Under the pieces are notes generated by a model. It saw only the letters and a list, made by a program, of their open reading frames with translations. It ran no database searches and had not been told where the DNA came from. A DNA stretch of 64,000 bases from assembly GCA_964017235.1 (NCBI GenBank), contig OZ024935.1:35381596-35445595 (forward strand). The letters are read 5' to 3'. Made by a program: the position numbers and the translations under genes. This document shows, piece after piece, positions 51,998-64,000 of this stretch. The stretch comes from Sabellastarte sp. h YS-2021. Taxonomy: Eukaryota; Annelida; Polychaeta; Sabellida; Sabellidae. Within the stretch, counting starts at the first letter, position 1; each line of letters opens with the position of its first letter.

Positions 51998-53905
51998 TTT
52001 TACTTTGAGTTATAACACATTGTTATAACTTGTGACTTTCACCTAATCTGTTACAGAATTCCTGGGAGTTTTGTGAATTTTGAATTTCTTCCAATTTTTT
52101 AAAAACAAATTTCCTGTTGGTGATTTAACATTTTTAAGAGATTGTGTATAAAAAAATAGAACTTTTCTATTGTTGGGTCTAATGTTTTGCAATCTCCCAA
52201 AGTTGCATATCCCTGTTGTTGTAAAACTAAAATATTTATTCTCCTACATGTCTATAATCCAGTTAATTACTCAGAGAATAAGATTGTGGCTGGATAATAG
52301 ATGGGTTTGTTAAATATAGAGTTAATAAAATGCAATATTCAGACAATAGAAAGTCAGATAAAAGATTTTCCACTGTAGTAGTTCATGGACTTGGAGTAAA
52401 GGTTTGAACTTTGAGCTCTGTCACCTAAATGGGTTATAAGGATCTATCTGATTGTGTTACACAGAAAGGAAACTTGACTTCCAGATCTTGCATTTTGTAA
52501 CTGAACACTTTAACAGGTTCAGCAAAAGAAAAATTTCCCAAATTCAAAGTTGTTAAAGTGCCAATATATGTTTATAAGGATTATCACTCATAAATGCTAG
52601 ATTTGATTTTGTTGTAAGTTTGCTGCATGTAAGAAGTAATCACTTTTAAGTGGTTTCATTTTTTTTTTTTTTTTTTGTAAAATTTCAGTGATAATTTAAG
52701 AAAAAAAGATATTTTTAAATATAATGCATAAATTTGAAGTTTGTGCATCGTCATTCTTGGATTAGTATATATTGAAGAATTTACTATGTACTGTATAATA
52801 AAAGGTTTTAATTAAATCAACAAGAATTGTTTTATTCCGTTGTATATAACATCAGAACTTACACAATAATTTATAATATATATTGTGTACAAAATCATGC
52901 ATATTGCCAGAAAAACCCAAGTTTAAATTAAAAATGTAGAACCATGTGAACACAACTAACCACAGGTGATGCCTGATAAGTCAAATGCCAATTTACTGGA
53001 AATACTTAATAAAGGGCACAAATTCATAAACATTCTTATACTAAAAATTTTGAAAGAAAAATTCTTGGAAGAAAAATTTCTTAAGAATAAGAATGTTAGT
53101 TAATATGGGCCCAGTATGTCAAGATAAGACGGTAAATTATTGTAGGAAAGTCGTGAGTGGACCTGATTTTTATGTGCAATTTAAAAGAGAATTCTAATGA
53201 ATAGAGTTCTTGTTAAATGGGTTTGACAATGTGTATTACAAATGCAGTTTTTTATAGCGGCAAATTGGACTATAAAGATACTATTTGTGAATTATCATTA
53301 CTGTGAAATGAGAACACTCAGAGTGTGCATATCTCCTTCAGGGCATAACACCTCCGATAGTTCTTATACATGCAGTAATCAAAGATCCTATAAAAATCCA
53401 TGGTTCCAGATGGTGATCCAGATCAGCACCTAAATATAATCTGTTTCTTTTCTGAACATTTTGTGAAAATTTTATCTAAGTATTTCATAACTTTTTGAGT
53501 TACTTGGTGAACAGTCAAACACATTGCCAATTATGTAATATCCGTGGTGGAAGTAATAATAATGTAATTGCTGTGATATACATTGGAACACTTTTACAGT
53601 AGAACACAGTGTAGAAGAAATAAATATCGAATTATTTATTTGAGGGTTTATATCTATTCACACTTTCACTGTTATCTTCAACTCATAGTTAAGTAGAAGT
53701 ATTTTCATGGACTCTGGAGAGTTAACCTTTTATTATCCACCACAAGTCCATATTTGACCTCTATATTGAGATATATTATCATCTTCATTCATGATATATT
53801 CTTCTGTATATGTCATTCGGGGAGTTTTTCTATTTTACAGTTCCAGTATATATAAATAGATGTTGAAAACACTCTGGTTACTTGATGTTTTATTTTTAAA
53901 GCCTA
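51998..53905. other. Intergenic region between convergent genes
   Basis: Holds a decayed pogo-like MITE (52255-52382, ending TTTTCCACTGTA), a small foldback MITE (53011-53114) and a T run near 52660. No gene is supported. Confidence 0.5.
53011..53114. mobile_element. Small foldback MITE
   Basis: CATAAACATTCTTATACTAA on the left and TTAAGAATAAGAATGTTAGT on the right are inverse, with GGGCACAAATT / AATATGGGCCC outside. Similar in style to the 15790-16108 element. Confidence 0.6.
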
Positions 53906-54243
53906 TCAGGATAACCACTGCCTACACTTCTCTATGACCAGAAACTGGGTTGCATTTACTGGCACTGATCTCATGATGCAAGGCAGTAGTCCCCTGAAAA
54001 ACCTCCGCACTCCCCCATCTTCTGTGTAGAGTTTGAAAACACAGTCCTTGATATTCCTGAACCTTCTCTGTGACTTATCCGAGTCATCCGATTGCATAGC
54101 AGATTTCACTACATCTGTTGGATAAGTTAAAATCCAGAACATAAAGCCGCCACACCCACCAGCAATGAACTGAGCCAACGCAGGGATTTCAGCCACTGTT
54201 TTACCCTCTGGTGTAAGAATTGTCCGCACCAGTTCATAAAACC
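53906..54243 (-). CDS. SLC25 carrier, exon 6 (last)
   Basis: 111 codons and TGA. Completes the split Gly codon after TTTTTCAG. Holds helix 4 end, PEGK, repeat 3 signature [11 protein letters not shown] and C-terminus [11 protein letters not shown]. Confidence 0.9.
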
Positions 54244-57200
54244 CTGAAAAAAATACAAAGTAGACTCTAGTAGACTCAATCTCAAGTATCCACATGATTT
54301 GGTTCTAGTTGTGGCTTACTTTCATTATACCTACAAAATACAGTATTTTCATTTGTCAGAATTTTATAATTGATTCCAATCACAACACAATAGACTTACC
54401 CTGGTTATAATTACTAAAATGGTAAGGGGATGATGATTTGAGCTGGTTTCATAACTTGTTATGTTACTGTGAAAGCATCTCAATTTTCATTTGGTGAAAG
54501 AGGCTTCACAAAAACTTGTAAAAGTAGCAGATTAATTCTTGCATGTTGTACAATATGACATGTGCACACTTACTTTTGGCGCTTTATAAGTGTTTCTTAC
54601 TTACTTACTCAGTTCTTACTTAAATCAATTTGTTGTTAGTATCTCTTATTCTAAAGATTACAAAATGAAATGTCATTATGGTATTACTTAAATATTTTTC
54701 ACACTGAAAATTAATTACAAATGAATGGTATGTTTGGTTAATGGTGTGTTAAATAAGATCTAAACTGGTCAAAAATTTGGTCAAAAATACTGAATCAAGT
54801 TATTAGGGTTAACTTTAGAGGAGGATACCTTTTAAAGATCCAGTATTTATTTCAACTGAAAGTGAATTCTGCTAGTATTTTGTGACTGATTAGTTTGTGG
54901 CTCTGAGGTTGTGGAAGTGATTGCCTGAACACATAAGAATCCTTCAAACTGTTGTTTGTTTCAAAAACCGTTAAAAACCTCCATTATACAAAAGCTTTAA
55001 TAGATGAAACAGGGATATTCCTGTCCACACAGCACTTTGGAGCATCTGGAAAAGATGCTTAAAAGTGTCTATTACATATTCCTGAACAGAGTGTCACTTT
55101 CAGTGTGATTATTTATTGAGAAAGTAAAAATAAAACATGCAAACCGAAGTATGCAGCAAAGGCTGGGATGTCCCTCATAAAAGTTGCAGAAAGCCCTTGG
55201 TATACCCCTCGTATCCCATAATCCTTTGCAATAATATAGCCAGCATGGAACACATGCCTGTACTTCACAGGTGCTCCAGCTTTGGCCCTTAGTATTTCAA
55301 TCTGCATTTTGGTTTTGAACTAAAAATAAATTGGTTTTGTTTAAGACTTATTTTTAAGTAATTATTCCTCACCTTTTTCAGATAACATTAGTCAAAGGGT
55401 TTTTAAAACCCTACAATAAAATATAGAAAAAAACAATAAATTGTAATACACCTAATTTAGGTAATGTGACTCCCTCACTGAATGGAAATCTGAACCTGAT
55501 CAGACATTTGATATTATTAAGTAATATTATAACAATAGAAGCATAACAAAGATTACACAAGGTTTCTAAAATCCCTGCCCACACCATAGTTCTTAAGTCA
55601 AAGTTGGGGTTTTACGTCCCATTCAATAGCCAGCGTCACATTTGGAAAGGTCATTTGCATTGTCATTTGTGGAAGTCAAACCCACACAGACATGACTGCC
55701 AGTTACTAGATGCAAAACTTGCTAACAACTAGGTCACCAAGGACCCCATAATTAAGCTTGTTGGATGCTTGTTTGTATTTGGGGGAAAGGGGAGAGAGTG
55801 GGTCCGCCTGCTCTGCTTGTTTGTATTTTCTATTGTTTATAACTTGGCAACCACTTGGCGGATTCTCTTCAAATTTAGCACATATATGCAGTAGCCCTGG
55901 GAAAAAAAAATTTGAATATGGTGTCATGATATTTCAACCAATCAGAGAAGTCACATGACCAAAAACATGTTTTTCAAAGAGGTGTGCTTGTCCGGATGAT
56001 AACTTAAAAAGCGCTTTACGTATTCACATGAAATTCGGCACGTAGGTTTGTTATATAGATGTCTGGAAATCAGTAACTTTTGGAATTGATCCAAAACAAA
56101 ATGGCCAACTTATTAATGATTAACTAAATGCCACAATTTTTCTTAACGCTGAAAATGAAACATCTTTAATATCTCAGAAATGGTGAGATTTTCACTTCGA
56201 CAAAAGTTTTGACCCGCAGGGTGTCTGCAGGGTCTACTGGCGAGTTTCCCCAAAAATACCTTTTCCCACATTTTGGCGGCCATCTTGAATTTCTATGTAA
56301 AATGCAAAAAGCATTTATCTTGGAAATGGTGCGAGGTAGAGTGATTTTGACGAAATTTTTGACCTGCAGGGTAACTGCAGAGACTGCTGGAAATCGTTTT
56401 CCCACCATTTGCTGCAGGCCATCTTGAATTTCTGCGTATAATGCATTTATCTTGGAAATGATGTGAGATAGAGCGGTTTTGACAAAATGTTTGACCCACA
56501 GAGTATCTGTAGTGTCTACTGGTGAGTTTCCCCCCAAATTGTGTAAAATGATTAAAAAATATATATATTCATCTACAAAACCTTGCATTTTGTCACAAAT
56601 GGAAAAACATATTTAAACACAGGAAGATGGTCATTTCTACAAAATCATTAATACTCATTGGGACGCTTTGTTTTTGCAGTGCAAAAATAACTTTTTTTTC
56701 TCTTGCAAAGCAATACTCTAGTTCCATATTCTCGTTGCATACAGCTTACTACATACTACAGGAACAGTACTCGGATAACTACAGTTTCGAGAAGTGCTTT
56801 GTATTTGCCAATTAAATTTTTCCTTAAAATTAGCAGATCCCCTGAAAAACATAAAGCTGTGACGATCTTTTTAACAAAAGTTTTCCATCAACAATAACAA
56901 GAATATGTCCTCTATAAAGAATGAATATTTACTGCTAGTAAGACTTCAGAAAACCTCAATCTGAAATACCCCAGGGCTACAGTGGTGCTGTGTTAACACT
57001 TGGCTCCCACCTCTGAGATCTGAATTTAAACCCCGGCCTGACCTGAAGTGGAAAAGCTGTTAAGTTGTTTGACCAACTGTATGCACTGGTATTCCATTAC
57101 CCATCTAACTACCCTCACTATATAACCTAAACAAAGGCACTAGGCATGACCTGAAATAATAAATCAAACTTTTTTCCTTTGATGAAAAATTACCTACAGT

Positions 57201-60200
57201 CAGAATCATTAAAACTTGTTCTTGTACCTAAACTGCTTACTTGTTGCTGGAAGTCTCAACAAGTTAACATATTAAACTATACAAAACTTGAGTGCTAGTA
57301 TGTGAAAATCAATAAGGCAATTATCTTGACAGTTATTAAATCTGCTAAGACCCATTAAAACGAATCAAGGATTTATGTAGTTTTCAGTTTAAAACCTTAC
57401 CAAATCTACTGGACCTTCTACAAATGAAGCCACAAATCCAGTACAAGCACCACACAGGAAATATTCTGAAGGCCTCAACCTTTGGTTTTGTCTCTCTGGT
57501 CCTGCCAGAAAGCTGGAGATCTGTAAGTTTACTTTCATGATATGATGTTGCAAAATGAAAATGTTATATTTCAGTCACACTAGAGATGCCATTTCTGAAA
57601 GTTATAGACCTACACTTAGCTAGTTTTGCTTCAGAAGAGAATCAGAATTGGGGAGAACAATGGCCAAAGTTTGACACAGAAAAAAGTAATGTGAAAATAC
57701 TATGAAGATAGAGTAACATTATGGTAAATATTTAGCTTCACTTGAGACACAGAGAGGGAGAAAATAACATAATTAGCAGGAATAGCAACAGAACAGATAA
57801 AGAAATGATAGGACCCCCTACACTTATCCTACAGAACTTGAAATCATCTAAATTAGGCTGAAATTTTGAACTGTTTTAAACTTCTGTGTTGGGTGGCCAC
57901 AGAAAGCAAGGAATGCCACTGTATACAATTGTTTCTTGCAGAGGTGTGGAAATACATGGGGGAATAAGGTGTTCCACAAGTCTCCAATACTGCCTGCAGT
58001 GTGCCTAAGAGAACATTATAAAATATAGTTCTAATTCTAATTCGACTTTTATAGCGCTTAATCTCCACTGAATAGTGGACTCTAAGGTGCAACAAGACAA
58101 ATGCAATATGCAAATTCAAAGTCCAGGGACAGAAATAGGTCAGCACCATGGAGCCATAAGAGAAAATGAGCTAAGGAGGATATGCCTTTGCGTAGAGATA
58201 GGTTTTGAGTTTCTTTTTAAAAGAGGCAATAGTGGGTGATGCACGAATGTCTTCAGGAAGTGAATTATTAGGAAATGAATAGTTAATATTTAAATCTGAA
58301 AATAATTTGTATCCTTAAAAATATACAGTTCATGCTGTTAACCCAAATCTTAAGGTATTATAGAAGTACTTTTTTATTTAGGATTCCAGATAATGGGGCA
58401 AGTTTTCACAAAGAATGCTGCCTGAGGACCTGATAAAGTTCTGCTTAGAGAGGTCTTCTGTTTAGCAGAGATCAATTATATTGTAAATGCTACCAATAGT
58501 ACAATAATGAGATTTTGTAGGGCATTATAGGTTTTTACAGGCACGCCATGAATCATTGCCACTCTCATTAATGGCCCGCCTCTCAGTGAAGTGTAAATTA
58601 TACTGTTTTACCATAAACATATAGTATTGTTAATGTTCTAGTACTTCACGTCTGTTTAATAATAATGAAGGATAACCTGGGCTGTCCCAGTACTAGCTGC
58701 TCCACACATTGATTTAAATGACTGTGTTAAATGTATGCATAGACTTAACTACAAAATAATATCTTTGTTGTCCCATGACACAATGGCTTTATGATATATA
58801 TTAGTGTATTCAAAATTATATATCAATGAGAAATATGTTGAAAATTTTAATCCAGTGCACCTTCAAATTGCTTCATTGGTATATGACACGAAAACAAATT
58901 GCTTCATTGGTATATGACACAAAAACTCACAAAATATGAAATAAAATTTAAGAAAAAAAAATCTGTTCGGTAGGATGCAAATATATACAAATTTCTATTC
59001 ACTAAAAACATTCTGATTGAAAAATTAATTGTTAACATTTTTACAGTCAGAAAGCAATTTTAATAGCAGGAAAACCCCAACAATCATCAGACACCCTTTG
59101 TAATTGTCATTGTAATGTTAGTAATAATATCATTTATGAGATTTTAGATGAATAATGATGACAGATGTAGATCTAATAATAATAGTAATAATGTGATTTT
59201 GCATGGACATTATAGGCTTTTACAGATGCATCTTGAATCATTACTGATTCATGGTATGCCTGTAAAAACCTACAATGCCCCTACAAAATCACATTATTGT
59301 ACTATTGACATATGAACACCAATTCATTCTGATTATTGAACTACTGAATGTAGTCTGATAACTGCTGTATAGATGCTTGCCTGTCATGATCATCTAAGAT
59401 TTATGTTTTGTAAGAAACCTCTAAAATTAGCCCTCTAAATGGCTCATATAATCAACTCATTGCTTCGAAAGATTCGGTATATCTTGCAGTGAAATATTAC
59501 AATGAATAACAGAATAACTAAATAATATGATTTTAAAGGCTTACCTCAAAATATGATGTAAAAAGAGTAACTCTGAAAAACATTTGACCCACTATAGGAG
59601 ACCCTGAAATGTAGAAAGCAGTTTTGAGGTACTAATATACCAGTAGATAATAATTTGGTAGTTTGCGGGTTAAAAGTTTGAATGGTGAGTATTATGTTTT
59701 TATGTCTACCTTAACAGATAGTGATATATTGAGGCATCTCTCAGTATTTACCACATGTTAAAAAGTTGGATTCAAACAAGAGACCCCAGAATTTAGTCTC
59801 AAATGATCAATTGACAAACTTGTTGACCATTAAGGCCCAATGTGTAGTTGACCCAATTTTCAACAAAAATTGTTTTCTTCTACAATTGGTACCATGCTGT
59901 AAGAATACCTTTTTTACATCCCTTTTATTGCGTGGCACCATCAATATTTTTCAAGTGTTGCTGTGAGGTAGATTTCAACCCAAGACCACACCTTGAGAAC
60001 CAAGGGATCATTTGCTAAACTTGTTAACTATTAGTGACTGTGGAATCAATTAAATAGTAGCAGTCAAATATTCACTACCAGACTATTTATTTTAATAGCA
60101 TCTCAGCTTTCTGAACTTCCATTTTCTGAATTACTCAGTTAAAATCACCTGTTTTAATGTATGAACCTATTAACAAATCAAACTCATATCTCCTAACGGG

Positions 60201-63200
60201 GCCACGGTGGCAGAGTGGTAACACTCTCGCCTCCCACCTCTGAGGCCGGGGTTCGGTTCCCGGCATGGGAAGAGTGAAAAAGAACCTATTTAAATTATCA
60301 GACAAAGAAAAGTTTACCTTCTTTGTTTTTAATAGCACTTTTAATGTAATTTCTAACAAACATTCAACCAAAAGTTCAATGTTATTCTTTCACGAGTTTC
60401 CTTTGTAACACTGCATAGCTTTAGAATGACTTGCTTCCTGATAATAAAAGAGCCTCATTTCTGAAATGATTCAGTTTTAAAAATTTTTTTTCTATGACTT
60501 AGGCTCATCTAATAGCCAAATTATTCTGAAACAACAATTGTTTTGTAAGCTTTAAAATCTATTTTCCTGGTATGAAGATTAAATACTATAAAGGTATGGT
60601 TGGATATGATCCTAAGTTCACAAAGACACCTGAACTATTGTCTGTAAAACTATTGAAAAACCCCGGGTTATGAAATAGACAATGTGCTGTTGTAAAAATG
60701 GTTGGTAAATTGTTACATGTATGTATGTCCTTCACATGATAGTATATAAAGTATTTTATGAATTGGAAAAATACCACCTTCCCTTTCTCCATGAGGCTCA
60801 ATGAAATTGAAACAAAAGCGTGTACATCATTAATTGTCAGTTAAATCTATGAGATCTGTGAATTATTTCCAGAGATGCACTATTTTCATTGATATCCAGC
60901 AATTCACAATAAGCTGAATTTGTTAAAGTCCCAGCCTTGTATTCATTCTGTGTATCAAGTGGAAGGGTTATAGTTTATGCCTAGTCCATTGCTAGTTCAT
61001 TCTCTGCACCTCAGGTAAAGGAACCATACATTAATTGAATTGTGCGAACTTTTTATCAAATTGTCATTTTTATCACTGTTTTTGCTCAGTGTCTCTCCAC
61101 TGCTGGCTAGATTTTGCATTATTTTTAGCAAATGTCACATTATGTGGCATATTTCAAATTATGTGGTAAATTACAAATAATGTAGTAAATTATTTACAAA
61201 GTATGGTGAATTTCACATGCTGTAGTGTCTTTTACATACTCTGGTGAAATTTATATATGCATTGGTAAATTTTAAGCAAATGTCACATACTCTGTTAAAT
61301 TTCAAACTTCTTATTTTGTGACCAATTAGTTTTGATAAAAATAACTCACTACTACACCATTACTCACCGACTCCTCTGTAAAGTCCTCCGATGCCTTCCC
61401 ATTTGAGAGTTTTGACCACGCAATCCCACAATCCCTTGTACACAGGGTTATGTACTGGCTGAGTCTGTAGACGTACTTTTAACGTGTCAAATGGATGACC
61501 CACCAAACACACTGCTACACCTGCACTCACATTGTATTTGTAAAATTTTCAGATTTAGTATACGAAAATGTAAAATTCACCACATGTGGAAACAGTAATA
61601 AAAGAAATGAATTGAGATGAGATTTGCTGAATGTACACTAAATTAAGGCTTTTTGAACAGAAAAAAGTTTACGGTGAAACATCTTTTTTCATAGAATTAA
61701 GTAACGTTTTTAGATGTGGCGAAATTTAGATTTCTGGCAAAGTTTAGATTCCTTACTCTAATACAGTTTAGTACAATTCAACCCTGTTAAGTGTAAACTC
61801 AAAGGATCAGAAAACACTTCCACTTAACCAGGATTTTGAGGAAAGCTATTCAATGGAAAATACGCTGTAGAAAATCAGATTTTTATCGTTATTTAAAGGG
61901 AATTCTGTGGATTATAAGTGTTGTAAAAGGTCCCTACTGGTTTAAATCAATTAATTGCCCATTCTAAAGACCAACAATAAAAGTCAGAATCAATTATTCA
62001 CCTTGGATATAAATTACAATGATTTAAAATATGATAATAAATCATTTAAAAAGAAACACCTGGGTAGTTTGTTATTTATAGGTAAAGAGGGAATCTGTTT
62101 TGTTGTGAATTAAGTGGTACCACCATTACTTATTACCGTAAATTTCCAAAATAATGCCCAGGTTCAAATAAACGCCTGGTACCAAGCACACTGTTTACAA
62201 TTTATAACACTGTTTTTGTATTTCAAAAGAATGCCTGGTTCAATTTAACGCCTGGTCTGATGCCATTTGAAAATAATTAACACCCGGGCCATGTTTTTGA
62301 AAAATACGGTATGTGGTTTTAGTTGCCTTGTGGTAATACCCCATCCACGCTACAGGCAGTATTCCCCGTGGTAGGCCACATTTGGAAAAACGTCCCTGTC
62401 CTTCAACTTCTGTCCGTGGTTTGTATGAAACCATGTGACACAGTGGCAAAATGTCCATTACCTTCTGCATTCTACGAAAGTTTTAAGATTTTTAACACTT
62501 CCACCTTTGATTTTGGAACCATGAGCATGTACAGACAAAAGCGAGTATGCGCAGATAAATTTCTTGCTACAGTACCTGAAGGTGTAATCCACGATGTATA
62601 TAAGGTTTTGACTCAGCATCTGAGGGACGTACTGCCTGTAGTCTGAATGGATATTAAAGTGTTGGACTTCAGAGTAGAAATACTGGGGTTTAATACTTGG
62701 CTGGGTTATATAGATTGTACCCTTAGACAACGTACTTTCACATCTGTGCCTCTGACTTCAACCCAGGGTACAAATGGGTAAGTAATCCTGTAACAGGCTG
62801 ACTTCTTGTTCAGAGGAGTAGCATATAGAAACTTGTGAATTGCTTCATACCATAGAAACCAGGAATAAGACTTCATTTTTAAAGTTATGTTTTATTCCAG
62901 TGAAAATAATCTTCTAATATCAATAATATCAGTTTTGACATATGAATATCAATTAAAAGAATTTTACTGATTGGGAATTGTACATAAACAAATTGAATAA
63001 GGGTTGGTCTAATAACACAGCCAGCAAGGTCATACCAGGCAAGACACAGTGAGTTGGGGTGGCTAAGTCAAGTAAAGTTTGACCAACAGACTCAGGTCAG
63101 TTTTGAGCTTTTTCCTGCAGCAGGCAAAAGAAGTTAAATTACATGTTATCAGATATATAGGTCATTCCAGATTTTAAGTTCATCAACGCAAAACTATGGA

Positions 63201-63537
63201 CAAAATGTTTGATTTGTGAATTGAAGAGTGAAAAAGTGAAACTGCCAAGTTCCTTTGGTTAATTAATAAACTCATATCAGTTACTGTGTTGTTGTGGAGA
63301 ATTAACACCATACATTTTCCAGTGTAATTTCCATACCTATAATATTAAAAATAGAAATTATCCTACCTTCAGAGCTGTATATGAGCCTAAAGTCAATGCC
63401 AACTTGAAGAAATGTTTAAGAAAATTTATTGTCAGGGAAATCATCAAATAAAAAGTAGCCATACCTGCTGTAGTTCCAGATACAATGTTTTTAGTTGCAT
63501 TATGTAGGAAAGACTTCTGCACATTAGTATTTGTCAT
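53906..63537 (-). CDS. Mitochondrial carrier (SLC25 family), 6 exons
   Basis: The joined exons (63537-63465, 61520-61368, 59603-59545, 57520-57401, 55319-55145, 54243-53906) encode about 305 aa with matching phases. Three carrier signatures are intact: [11 protein letters not shown] (P34-K39), GPVDLFKTKMQ (P132-K137, across exons 4/5) and [11 protein letters not shown] (P235-K240), each followed by the usual EG/G-x-x-x-RG pattern ([29 protein letters not shown]). The six-helix inner membrane fold is expected. Sequence resembles the carnitine/acylcarnitine and basic amino acid carrier group (SLC25A20/29/45/48); the EGPVDLFK second signature and the VNATQF end resemble fungal YMC-type carriers. 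Substrate cannot be told from sequence alone. Introns hold SINE, LINE and MITE relics. Confidence 0.88.
55145..55319 (-). CDS. SLC25 carrier, exon 5
   Basis: 175 nt. Encodes [20 protein letters not shown] through [20 protein letters not shown] and AAYF, the matrix loop and helix 4 of repeat 2. The donor is GTTTGC, weaker than consensus but the joined FGFYELVR reading is right for the family. Confidence 0.85.
55598..55745 (-). mobile_element. SINE relic in intron 4
   Basis: The minus strand starts GGGGTCCTTGGTGACCTAGTT (tRNA-like head, decayed) and ends GGGACGTAAAACCCCAAC, the tail seen in the 26104 SINE. Confidence 0.65.
55760..56560. repeat. Diverged 130-150 bp tandem repeats in intron 4
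   Basis: Three units with TTGACCCGCAGGGT-type words at about 56211, 56361 and 56493, each with GGCCATCTTGAATTTCT and ATTTATCTTGGAAATG. The upstream part has a TTGTTTGTATTT repeat and an ACTTGGCAACCACTTGGCGG word. Resembles another Helitron-like interior, but no ends were found. Confidence 0.55.
56972..57170 (+). mobile_element. Decayed tRNA-derived SINE
   Basis: GGGCTACAGTGGTGCTGTG, CTCCCACCTCTGAGATC, AACTGTATGCACTGG and TGACCTGAAATAATAAAT keep the order of the 26104 SINE but the A and B boxes are mutated. Confidence 0.7.
57401..57520 (-). CDS. SLC25 carrier, exon 4
   Basis: 40 codons, phase 0. Encodes [20 protein letters not shown] then [20 protein letters not shown]: start of repeat 2 with the GxxxG helix 3 and half of signature 2. 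Confidence 0.9.
58028..58290 (-). pseudogene. 5'-truncated LINE copy with RT C-terminus
   Basis: The minus frame gives [20 protein letters not shown] then [10 protein letters not shown] and TAG (58171-58173). The 3' hairpin is CCACT/AGTGG inside GCGCTTA/TAAGGTGC (58054-58090), tail AATTAGAATTAG. Closest to the 34688 copy. Confidence 0.8.
58495..58570. repeat. Single arm of the palindromic MITE at 59181
   Basis: AATAGTACAATAATGAGATT, GTAGGGCATTATAGG and CCATGAATCATTG match one arm of the 59181-59306 element; the other arm is absent or decayed. Confidence 0.6.
58858..58928. repeat. 33-bp tandem duplication
   Basis: AAATTGCTTCATTGGTATAT then GACACRAAAAC occurs twice in direct succession with one base different, a recent slippage or duplication in intron 3. 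Confidence 0.85.
59181..59306. mobile_element. Palindromic MITE in intron 3
   Basis: Left arm AATAGTAATAATGTGATTTT... and right arm ...AAAATCACATTATTGTACTATT are inverse along nearly the whole element, leaving a short loop near ATTACTGAT. About 126 bp. No coding. Confidence 0.75.
59545..59603 (-). CDS. SLC25 carrier, exon 3
   Basis: 59 nt. Encodes [20 protein letters not shown], helix 2 of repeat 1. Confidence 0.85.
60197..60270 (+). mobile_element. SINE tRNA-like head only
   Basis: GGGGCCACGGTGGCAGAGTG to GGGGTTCGGTTCCCGGCATG: same head as the 26104 SINE with A and B boxes intact, but body and tail are missing. Not a functional tRNA gene: the arms do not form a full cloverleaf. Confidence 0.7.
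61368..61520 (-). CDS. SLC25 carrier, exon 2
   Basis: 153 nt. Encodes [20 protein letters not shown] then [20 protein letters not shown] and [11 protein letters not shown], helix 1 end, signature 1 and the matrix helix of repeat 1. Confidence 0.92.
62134..62311. mobile_element. MITE with TACCGTA ends in intron 1
   Basis: The left TACCGTAAATTTCCAAAATA then ATGCCCAGG and the right CCCGGGCCATGTTTTTGAAA then AATACGGTA are inverse over about 28 bp. Internal AACGCCTGGT words repeat. About 178 bp, no ORF. Confidence 0.7.
63465..63537 (-). CDS. SLC25 carrier, exon 1 (start)
   Basis: 24 codons plus 1 nt, donor GTATGG. Encodes [20 protein letters not shown] then GTTA and joins GVAV of exon 2 to give the GxxxG start of helix 1. 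First Met in frame. Confidence 0.8.
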
Positions 63538-64000
63538 TGTAAAGATTCTTCATTCATTTTGTTCAGACTTACATATTTTGTATTAAGTGAGATTCACTCT
63601 GACTTATTATGAACAATTAGTATCATTTGTTTTATCCTCTATGAACAATAGAGTTATGACAATTCGTTTAACTTGACAAGGTAATTGTATTTAGTTCTTT
63701 TGTAACACATTATCTCTCAAGAGCAAGTAATGTAAAGTATGGGAAATTCACCACAGTAGACATACCTTAAATTAAGATAAAAAAAAGCAAGATTTAGTCA
63801 GTATAATGCAGAGTCAAATTAAATAGATTAGATTAATTTCTAAAAAATTGAAAATAATTCCCCATAATTAAAATGATGCAAAAGAGTTTCATAAGTTGCA
63901 GCTTTCACATATTGTAGTCAATTTTACAGTTATTACACCTTATTGAATTACATAGACAGCGCTTTAACAATTCTACTAAATATGTTCTTGGAATAATCAC
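63538..64000 (-). other. Upstream region of the carrier gene
   Basis: AT-rich; should hold the 5' UTR and promoter, but no convincing motif is visible. Confidence 0.35.

Noticed and set aside
62323..62646. 107-aa ORF
   Set aside because: Lies next to a MITE in a carrier intron, has an overlapping antisense ORF, and shows no domain or splice context.

Overview
This is a eukaryotic window: AT-rich, with spliceosomal introns, tRNA-derived SINEs, non-LTR retrotransposons, MITEs and very large minisatellites. The combination of V-SINE-like SINEs, a 2A-bearing LINE and Helitron-like elements filled with about 130-160 bp tandem repeats (compare the 'pearl'-type elements described from bivalves) suggests a lophotrochozoan, most likely a bivalve mollusc. 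That assignment is inference.

Two nuclear genes can be rebuilt exon by exon. (1) Plus strand, 16498-49804: 13 exons, about 572 aa, a seryl-tRNA synthetase homologue that looks mitochondrial. Its TAE, motif 2, serine-binding and motif 3 positions are eroded, so it resembles the SLIMP class of non-catalytic SerRS paralogues. (2) Minus strand, 63537-53906: 6 exons, about 305 aa, an SLC25 mitochondrial carrier with three PxDxxK signatures. The two genes converge tail to tail. A probable last exon of an unidentified minus-strand gene lies at 874-1013.

Layout: 1-3746, old repeats, one pogo-like MITE and the orphan exon. 3747-15185, a nest of Helitron-like elements (families G, A with C inside it, and E). 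15790-16108, a MITE just upstream of gene 1. 16498-49804, gene 1, whose introns hold a LINE, LINE fragments, SINEs, MITEs and Helitron-like elements of families E, B (two near-identical copies), F, C and D. 50154-51997, a complete family A element. 51998-53905, intergenic. 53906-63537, the carrier gene with SINE, LINE and MITE relics in its introns.

The main unusual content is a set of at least six non-autonomous element families sharing one design but little sequence. They have a 5' TTRTATCC-type end that forms a hairpin, an inverted copy of that 5' sequence near the 3' end that changes with the family, a central array of 134-158 bp units (about 350 bp in B and 270-290 bp in D), a 3' hairpin, and a CTAG end followed by T. 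A nested insertion into a tandem repeat with a known empty site supports A|T targeting without target duplication. All lie in the same orientation. Several carry arrays of AGGTCA nuclear-receptor half-sites. No transposase or Rep/helicase gene is present, so mobility must be supplied from elsewhere.
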